Below are positions 6,223 to 10,674 of a stretch of 10,674 nt of DNA, in pieces. The notes below the pieces were generated by a model. It saw only the letters and a program-made list of their open reading frames with translations, ran no database searches and was not told the DNA's origin. The stretch's first letter is position 1. The number at the start of each line of letters is the position of its first letter. This DNA is from a bacterium (GTDB taxonomy: Bacteria > UBP14 > UBA6098 > JAFGQG01): the NCBI GenBank assembly GCA_016930435.1, contig JAFGGQ010000039.1:1-10674 (forward strand). Reading direction: 5' to 3'. The position numbers and the translations under genes are program-made.

Positions 6223-7890
6223 TTGACCACAGAGTTTTTAGTTCGGAAAGTAAAATTAATAACGCTCTTTATTCCGGTTATTATGGTCGCTGCCTTTTCG
6301 GTATGGGGCGAAGGCTATCATGTTGGGCCTAGAATGGAATTCGCCGGAATCAGCGAGGTGCGCTGGGATTCTCTCGCCGCGGGTGATACCGTATTTATTC
6401 ATTACCGGGATAGCTCCTACCACGAGAAATGGGTAATCTGCAGGGCGGGAACCGAAACGCAGCCTATTGTGGTTAAGGGTGTTCCCGGCGTATCAGGCAG
6501 ACTGCCGGTTATCGATGGCCGTAATGCGACTACCCCGTCTTTTTTGAATTTCTGGAATGAAGAGCGAGGGGTGATAAAGATCGGCGGCGCTAACTCACCC
6601 CCGGATACACTTCCGGCCTATATCATCATCGAGAGTCTCGAGATAAAGTCCGCCCGGCCTCCTTACTCATTCACAGGCCGCTACGGAGCTGGAGATTATG
6701 TGAATAACTGCTCTGCTATCTATGTTGAGAAGGGCGAGCACATTATCATTCGGAACTGCATATTCCACGACTGCGGAAACGGATTCTTCTGCGGCCATCA
6801 GACCACCGATCTGGTGCTGGAAGGGAATTACATCTACGGTAACGGTATGGAAGGACGGTTCTACGAGCATAATACTTATACCGAGGCTTACGGGATACTG
6901 TTTCAATTCAATCATTTCGGTCCGCTTAGAGAGGGCTGCGGCGGAAATAACCTGAAGGACCGCTCCGCCGGCGCTGTCATCCGATATAATTGGATCGAGA
7001 ATGGCAACAGGCAGCTCGACCTCGTGGAAAGCGACTACGAAGAGTTCTACACCGACACTATTTACCGCAGCACTTTTGTTTATGGAAATATACTGGTAGA
7101 GGGCGAAGGGGAGGGCAATTCCCAGATCATTCACTACGGAGGCGATAACGGCTATGAACCGTATTACCGCAAAGGAACCCTTTTCCTCTATAATAATACC
7201 ATTATCTCCACTCGCCTGAACAATACAACGCTCGTGAGACTTTCCACAAGTGAAGAAAGCTGCGACGCCCGGAACAATATCATTTATAGTACGGCAGCGG
7301 GGAGCTATCTGGCTATGCTGGATGAAACCGGCACTATCGATCTCCGCAATAACTGGCTTAAATCGGGGTGGGTGAACTGCCATGGCTACCTTGCCGGCGC
7401 GGTTAATGATTATGGCAATCTCGAAGGAACTGAGCCCGGGTTCTCAGATTTCGGTACGCAGGATTTCAGCTTGGCGGATGGTTCACCATGCATCGATTCT
7501 GGTACTATCCTCGCCCCCGAGACACTTCCGGATAACCTGCCGGTAATGCACTACATCAGGCATTGCCTCTCAGCGACACGCCCGAATGACAGCGCTATTG
7601 ACATCGGCGCATTTGAATATTCCGCCGGACATATCATCAGGGAGGAGCCCTCCCCCTGCTTTTATGAAATCTTATGCTTCCCCAATCCCTTTAACTCCTC
7701 ATGCTATATATCTGGTCCTATTAATGCAAGTTATGAAATCTACGATATAAATGGCAGAATAATTTCCGAAATAAATAGAGGAAAACGGATTTGGAAACCT
7801 GGAAGTTCCATTGAGTCCGGAGTATATTTTATTATGGCAAATGCTGGAAATAAATGGTACCAAACAAAGAAGGTTATTTATTTAAAATGA
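6223..7890 (+). CDS. Secreted right-handed parallel beta-helix protein with a C-terminal T9SS-type sorting domain
   Basis: This is a 555-residue protein starting at TTG 6223, preceded by AGG/AGAG-like purines. Residues 1-30 form a signal peptide (RKVK, hydrophobic 12-27). Residues about 50-400 form a pectate-lyase-like right-handed beta-helix, seen as repeated coils with Asn ladders (IIIRNCIF, LVLEGNYIYGNG, VIRYNWIENGN, FLYNNTII, ARNNIIY). A distinctive block at 213-268 includes YEHNTYTEAYG, FQFNHFGP, NNLKDRSAG and NRQLDLVES and is the likeliest binding or catalytic groove. GSPCIDSG and DIGAFEY (419-466) end the helix, as in many secreted beta-helix proteins. Residues about 480-555 are a sorting domain: FPNPFNSS, YEIYDINGRI, W-PG, ESGVYFI and a basic end, TKKVIYLK. 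It should cross the outer membrane by type IX-like secretion and be anchored or released. Related beta-helix proteins bind or cleave acidic polysaccharides; activity is not proven here. The sorting domain is much more AT-rich than the helix. Confidence 0.88.
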   Translation: MTTEFLVRKVKLITLFIPVIMVAAFSVWGEGYHVGPRMEFAGISEVRWDSLAAGDTVFIHYRDSSYHEKWVICRAGTETQPIVVKGVPGVSGRLPVIDGRNATTPSFLNFWNEERGVIKIGGANSPPDTLPAYIIIESLEIKSARPPYSFTGRYGAGDYVNNCSAIYVEKGEHIIIRNCIFHDCGNGFFCGHQTTDLVLEGNYIYGNGMEGRFYEHNTYTEAYGILFQFNHFGPLREGCGGNNLKDRSAGAVIRYNWIENGNRQLDLVESDYEEFYTDTIYRSTFVYGNILVEGEGEGNSQIIHYGGDNGYEPYYRKGTLFLYNNTIISTRLNNTTLVRLSTSEESCDARNNIIYSTAAGSYLAMLDETGTIDLRNNWLKSGWVNCHGYLAGAVNDYGNLEGTEPGFSDFGTQDFSLADGSPCIDSGTILAPETLPDNLPVMHYIRHCLSATRPNDSAIDIGAFEYSAGHIIREEPSPCFYEILCFPNPFNSSCYISGPINASYEIYDINGRIISEINRGKRIWKPGSSIESGVYFIMANAGNKWYQTKKVIYLK

Positions 7891-7941
7891 AATTATCGAC
7901 CGAAATAAGAATTATTATTGAGTGAAAATGACACTAATCCC

Positions 7942-7975
7942 TTGACATTTTCAAAAATGCTACTATCTCTATATT
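7942..7975 (+). promoter_or_regulatory. -35-like element and possible promoter in the 282-nt gap before the membrane protein gene
   Basis: A consensus TTGACA lies at 7942-7947. A 16-nt spacer leads only to a poor -10 (TATCTC, 7964-7969), while the better TATATT (7970-7975) is 22 nt away, too far for a standard promoter. The rest of 7891-8172 is AT-rich. It carries one open frame overlapping the next gene's start, which I do not consider real, and no clear terminator for the beta-helix gene. Confidence 0.35.
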
Positions 7976-8172
7976 GGTAATGATTTTCAATATCAATATG
8001 AGTAATGTTGGGATAAAATTGATGACAAAGAACACATTTATGAATATATTCTTATTCAACAGAGCAATTAACCCCATCCATTCATACGATCCTGTCATAG
8101 AAGTCAGTCGAAAAATAAACTTCTTCGTACTGATGGCTATTTCAAATAAATTTTCCTATCGGGATAATCCTT

Positions 8173-8808
8173 ATGCTTAAACAAATCTTGAAAGAATTGA
8201 AAAAACATATACCTTTTACTATTTCGGGGGCGGCCACAGGGATAATTATTATGTTTTTTTTCCATAAATTGTCCTCGGAGGTATCTTACAATATCTTTTA
8301 TATACTCCATCCTATCCATGTACTTCTCAGCGCCCTGGTCACAACCTCAATGTACGAATTCCATAAATGCCCGATAGAGGCCCGTAGATGTGGCATTGGG
8401 ACCCTGCTGGTAATAGGTTATTTGGGTTCGGTAGGCATCGCTACTTTAAGTGACTCGATAATCCCGTTTATAGGCGAGTTTTTGCTCGGAATGGAAAACA
8501 GGGAAGTACATATAGGCTTTATTGAAAAATGGTGGTTGATTAATCCATTGGCATTAACAGGGGTGGCAATTGCATACTTTCGGCCAAGGACAAAATTTCC
8601 CCACGCCGGTCATGTTTTATTAAGCACCTGGGCATCACTCTTCCATATAATTATGTCCGCGAAAGGATCGATACAATGGTTCCAGTATGTGGTAGTTTTT
8701 GTATTTCTTTTTATTGCCGTATGGATACCATGTTGCGTGAGCGATATTGTTTTTCCCCTGCTCTTTATCAGGGATTATGATGGTAAAAAAAGTAACCCAA
8801 AGCATTGA
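8173..8808 (+). CDS. Polytopic membrane protein of unknown function, histidine-rich
   Basis: I do not recognise this family. The 211-residue protein has about six hydrophobic segments, near 13-30, 41-60, 74-104, 122-137, 145-162 and 170-199, and a short basic N-terminus (KELKKH), so it is an inner-membrane protein. Histidines lie in or next to the membrane segments: HPIH (46-49), H64, H113, HAGH (144-147) and H158. Two similar stretches, LSDSIIPFIGE (92-102) and CCVSDIVFPLLF (187-198), suggest internal similarity or paired conserved acidic residues. The histidine and cysteine pattern could bind a metal or heme, but this is inference. The start is ATG 8173, since a TGA in the same frame lies shortly upstream and no other ATG intervenes; the ribosome binding site is weak. 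It is probably transcribed alone, with 282 nt before it and 143 nt after it. Confidence 0.8.
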   Translation: MLKQILKELKKHIPFTISGAATGIIIMFFFHKLSSEVSYNIFYILHPIHVLLSALVTTSMYEFHKCPIEARRCGIGTLLVIGYLGSVGIATLSDSIIPFIGEFLLGMENREVHIGFIEKWWLINPLALTGVAIAYFRPRTKFPHAGHVLLSTWASLFHIIMSAKGSIQWFQYVVVFVFLFIAVWIPCCVSDIVFPLLFIRDYDGKKSNPKH

Positions 8809-8826
8809 TATAATTATATAATCATA

Positions 8827-8922
8827 ATGAGAACTGCGGAGGTAAGCCTGATAAGAAAATCTCTAAAATTTCCGGATGACCCGAAAAATGAGATATATCA
8901 GGCATTATGCCATGAAAGATAG
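8827..8922 (+). CDS. Possible 31-residue ORF before the thioredoxin reductase gene
   Basis: An ATG at 8827 opens a 31-codon frame with a TAG at 8920-8922. The peptide begins MRTAEVSLIRK and ends ALCHER. Two TATAAT boxes (8809-8814 and 8817-8822) lie immediately upstream within an AT-only palindrome, but no -35 is visible at 16-17 nt and the ATG has no ribosome binding site. It could be a leader peptide, a gene remnant or chance. There is no recognisable domain. Confidence 0.2.
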   Translation: MRTAEVSLIRKSLKFPDDPKNEIYQALCHER

Positions 8923-8939
8923 ATGGGAAAAATATAAAC

Positions 8940-8947
8940 AGGACGGG
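8940..8947 (+). promoter_or_regulatory. Ribosome binding site of the thioredoxin reductase gene
   Basis: AGGACGGG lies 4 nt before the ATG at 8952, with AGGA 8 nt away. This fixes the start at 8952 and is stronger than the sites of most upstream genes in the window. Confidence 0.7.
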
Positions 8948-8951
8948 ATAA

Positions 8952-9893
8952 ATGAATTACGACATGATCATCATAGGGGGTGGTCCAGCCGGGCTTACAG
9001 GTGGGATTTATGCTTCAAGGGGAGGGCTTAAGGCGCTGCTGATCGAGAAACAACTAACAGGAGGGTTGCCAGCAACTACTGATTTGCTGGAAAATTATCC
9101 CGGCTTTCCCGATGGTGTAAACGGGATGGAATTGATGAACGAAATGAAGAAGCAGGCAGAGAGATTCGGAACGGAAATTCATGAATTTGAAGAGGTTGAA
9201 AAAATAATACCGGAGGAAAAGTGTATAAGTGTTAAGACTAATAAGCAGGAGTACAAGGCATATAGTGTGATGATCGCCTCGGGAAGCCTCCCCAAAATGC
9301 TCAATGTCCCCGGTGAGCTTGAATTCAGGGGCAAGGGTGTTTCCTATTGTGCCACCTGCGACGGCCCATTGTTTCGGGATAAAGAGGTCGCTATCGTGGG
9401 GTGTGGGAATTCCGGAATTCAGGAAGGAGAAGCTCTTTTAAAATTTGTCCGCAAGCTTACCTTTATTGAATTTCTGCCCTATATGACCGCGGAACAAATA
9501 TTGCAGGACAGGATAAGGGCCAATGAAAATACCAGCTTTTTCCTGAACCATAAGGTCGTCTCAATAGAAGGAGAGGGTATGGTCGATTCCATTGTCATAA
9601 TGGACCGGGAGACCGGGCAGAGAAGGAAAATAAAGGTTGAAGGGGTATTCATATATGCGGGTTTTTTGCCTAATTCAGACCTTGTAAAAGGGGTGGTCGA
9701 GCTGGATAATGCCGGTTATGTGGTCACGAACGATAATATGGAGACCTCCGTACCGGGGGTCTATGCAGTGGGTGATATACGATCGGAGCAGATACGCCAG
9801 ATTGCAACCGCTTGTGGCAATGCAGTTACCGCAGTGGTCAATGCGGAGCATTACATTAAAGAACTGAAGCATAAATATGGTACAACCGATTAG
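8952..9893 (+). CDS. trxB: Thioredoxin reductase-like FAD flavoprotein lacking the NADPH arginine motif
   Basis: At 313 residues this has the normal size of low-molecular-weight thioredoxin reductases. The FAD-binding dinucleotide fold is at the N-terminus (IIIGGGPAG, 6-14), with TGGLPATTDLLENYPGFP matching the flavin contact region. The redox-active site is C133-A-T-C136, followed by DGPLF. The second nucleotide fold is IVGCGNSGIQEGEAL from about 148, where classical enzymes have GGGDSAxEEA. The usual HRRxxxR motif that grips the 2'-phosphate of NADPH is replaced around 172-182 by IEFLPYMTAEQ. The C-terminal FAD motif GVYAVGDIRSEQIRQIATACG is intact. Known relatives without the arginine motif use NADH or reduced ferredoxin, so the donor here is uncertain and NADPH is unlikely. 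The thioredoxin gene follows after 85 nt without a visible terminator, so the two likely form an operon and the reductase should reduce that thioredoxin in the cytoplasm. Confidence 0.9.
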   Translation: MNYDMIIIGGGPAGLTGGIYASRGGLKALLIEKQLTGGLPATTDLLENYPGFPDGVNGMELMNEMKKQAERFGTEIHEFEEVEKIIPEEKCISVKTNKQEYKAYSVMIASGSLPKMLNVPGELEFRGKGVSYCATCDGPLFRDKEVAIVGCGNSGIQEGEALLKFVRKLTFIEFLPYMTAEQILQDRIRANENTSFFLNHKVVSIEGEGMVDSIVIMDRETGQRRKIKVEGVFIYAGFLPNSDLVKGVVELDNAGYVVTNDNMETSVPGVYAVGDIRSEQIRQIATACGNAVTAVVNAEHYIKELKHKYGTTD

Positions 9894-9963
9894 CGATCGC
9901 GATATGTCAAAATAGTGAAAAAAACACAAGAAATTAAAAGCGAATTTTATAAATCCATACAAC

Positions 9964-9971
9964 AAAGGAGG
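9964..9971 (+). promoter_or_regulatory. Strong Shine-Dalgarno site of the thioredoxin gene
   Basis: AAAGGAGG sits 7 nt before the ATG at 9979. It is the best ribosome binding site in the window and suggests that the thioredoxin is made in excess over the reductase. Confidence 0.8.
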
Positions 9972-9978
9972 AATCCCA

Positions 9979-10521
9979 ATGAGCAAGATTGTCGAGGTTA
10001 CTGATGAAAATTTTGAGGAAGAGGTTTTGAATTCAGACTTACCCACAGAGGTTGATTTCTGGGCTCCGTGGTGTGGCCCTTGCCGCATGGTTATACCAAT
10101 ATATGAAAAACTGGCTGAGGAATACTATGGGAAGTTCAAGTTTTGTATGATAAATGTGGATGAGAACCAGCGCACCGCAAGAAAATTTCAGATCATGAGT
10201 ATTCCTATGCAGAAATTTTTTGTCAACGGGGAGGAAGTGGACGAAATACTCGGAGCTGTCCCGGAAAATAATATTCGGGCAATGGTTGATGATATACTCA
10301 AGCGTTTTCCATCAAGCGAGATGGGACGGCTCTTGGTGCTCCTGATTTCCTGGATCGAAAGCAACAAACAAAGCAATGCTAAGTTGAATAAGTGGTTTGA
10401 GCAAACCGAAGCCAAGGGTAGTGATCCATTATTGGATCAGGTGAAACAGATAGCCGGAGAAATTAATAAAGCGAATGAAAGTCTGTCCCGAGTTCTGGTC
10501 GAACTACAAAAGGAAAAATAA
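9979..10521 (+). CDS. Thioredoxin with a 70-residue helical C-terminal extension
   Basis: This is a 180-residue protein without a signal peptide, so cytoplasmic. Residues 1-109 are a standard thioredoxin: D26, W28-A-P-W31-C32-G-P-C35 and cis-proline P76 fall at the same residue numbers as in E. coli thioredoxin. P76 is followed by Met rather than Thr. The rest of the fold (FFVNGEEVDEILGAVPE) is normal. Residues 110-180 have no counterpart in ordinary thioredoxins of about 105-110 residues. They look all-helical: a hydrophobic helix MGRLLVLLISWIE (115-127), then a charged region and an amphipathic helix from about 150 with hydrophobic residues at V155, I158, I162, L169, V172, L173 and L176, fitting a coiled coil. 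The extension may mediate dimerisation or docking to a partner or the reductase (inference). It is the probable partner of the flavoprotein 85 nt upstream. The frame ends with tandem stops, TAA then TAG. Confidence 0.92.
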   Translation: MSKIVEVTDENFEEEVLNSDLPTEVDFWAPWCGPCRMVIPIYEKLAEEYYGKFKFCMINVDENQRTARKFQIMSIPMQKFFVNGEEVDEILGAVPENNIRAMVDDILKRFPSSEMGRLLVLLISWIESNKQSNAKLNKWFEQTEAKGSDPLLDQVKQIAGEINKANESLSRVLVELQKEK

Positions 10522-10566
10522 TAGGGCTGCGTTGTTTCCCTTTTTTCCTTTCCCTTTTTACTTGCG

Positions 10567-10599
10567 TAATTACTAAGTAAATATATATTCTTAATTACT
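10567..10599 (+). repeat. Direct repeat and palindrome in an AT-rich spacer
   Basis: TAATTACT occurs at 10567-10574 and again at 10592-10599, 25 bp apart. The first copy overlaps the perfect palindrome TTACTAAGTAA (10570-10580). Placed just upstream of a likely gene start at 10626, these could be regulator-binding sites, though AT-rich sequence makes chance plausible. The rest of 10522-10625 holds a pyrimidine-rich run and no convincing terminator hairpin. Confidence 0.3.
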
Positions 10600-10625
10600 G
10601 TATTTATCAAGGGATAAGGTTGCTT

Positions 10626-10674
10626 ATGGATTTAATGAATTATTCGGGATACGGTTTTCAGGAGTTAGCGGAGA
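10626..10674 (+). CDS. Possible start of a downstream gene (partial)
   Basis: An ATG at 10626 opens a frame that stays open to the right edge, encoding 16 residues (MDLMNYSGYGFQELAE). AAGG at 10616-10619 lies 6 nt upstream as a ribosome binding site. Too little is visible to assign a family, and a second in-frame ATG at 10635 is an alternative start. Confidence 0.4.
   Translation, partial: MDLMNYSGYGFQELAE

Noticed and set aside
6667-7383. A 238-codon open frame on the minus strand inside the beta-helix gene
   Set aside because: It is antisense to well-supported beta-helix coils; the open frame follows from the codon usage of the real gene.
7974-8180. A 68-codon plus-strand frame ending 8 nt inside the membrane protein gene
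   Set aside because: It has no ribosome binding site, a TTG start and a low-complexity composition without a recognisable domain. The 8-nt overlap alone is not enough.
8808-8819. 12-bp palindrome ATATAATTATAT considered as a terminator of the membrane protein gene
   Set aside because: The stem is AT-only with no loop and no following T-tract, so it would not act as an intrinsic terminator.
9893-9900. GCGATCGC octamer, like the HIP1 element of cyanobacteria
   Set aside because: There is a single copy overlapping a stop codon, and nothing else points to cyanobacteria.
10535-10560. Pyrimidine-rich run after the thioredoxin gene considered as a terminator
   Set aside because: No GC-rich hairpin precedes the T-rich stretch.

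Overview
The window looks like chromosomal DNA of a Gram-negative bacterium of the Fibrobacteres-Chlorobi-Bacteroidetes (FCB) superphylum or a neighbouring candidate phylum. The main clue is a secreted beta-helix protein ending in a type IX secretion (T9SS type A-like) sorting domain with the hallmark PNPFN, YDINGRI and SGVYF motifs. Secreted proteins with lamin-tail and CARDB-like domains, weak Shine-Dalgarno sites at several genes and frequent TTG starts fit this. The exact phylum cannot be fixed from the sequence. No rRNA, tRNA, CRISPR array, integrase or insertion sequence was seen.

Layout. (1) 1-2736, minus strand: a promoter, a small exported thioredoxin-fold protein (CGWC) and, 3 nt after its stop, a large secreted cysteine-rich protein of repeated lamin-tail plus CARDB-like modules that runs off the left edge. 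(2) 2883-5952, plus strand: a divergently transcribed exported prolyl oligopeptidase (S9A), overlapped by 8 nt by a DMT/EamA transporter. (3) 5953-6222: an intergenic stretch with a weak terminator candidate and promoter-like elements. (4) 6223-7890: a secreted right-handed beta-helix protein with a C-terminal sorting domain. (5) 7891-8172: an AT-rich gap with a -35-like element. (6) 8173-8808: a polytopic membrane protein with many histidines that I do not recognise. (7) 8952-10521: a thioredoxin reductase-like flavoprotein and a thioredoxin with a 70-residue helical extension, both with strong ribosome binding sites. (8) 10626 to the right edge: the possible start of another gene.

How the genes may work together. 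Two separate thiol-disulfide units are present. The cytoplasmic pair (trxB-like plus extended thioredoxin) is atypical: the reductase lacks the arginine motif that recognises NADPH, so its electron donor may not be NADPH. The exported CGWC protein sits directly upstream of a secreted protein with about 25 cysteines spread over its repeats, which suggests it helps that protein fold or remodels its disulfides (inference). The prolyl oligopeptidase and EamA exporter are translationally coupled, suggesting breakdown of proline-containing peptides outside the cytoplasm beside metabolite transport. No complete new defence or mobile system is evident. The best candidates for novelty are the variant thioredoxin system, the unknown histidine-rich membrane protein and the thioredoxin-fold/lamin-tail pair.
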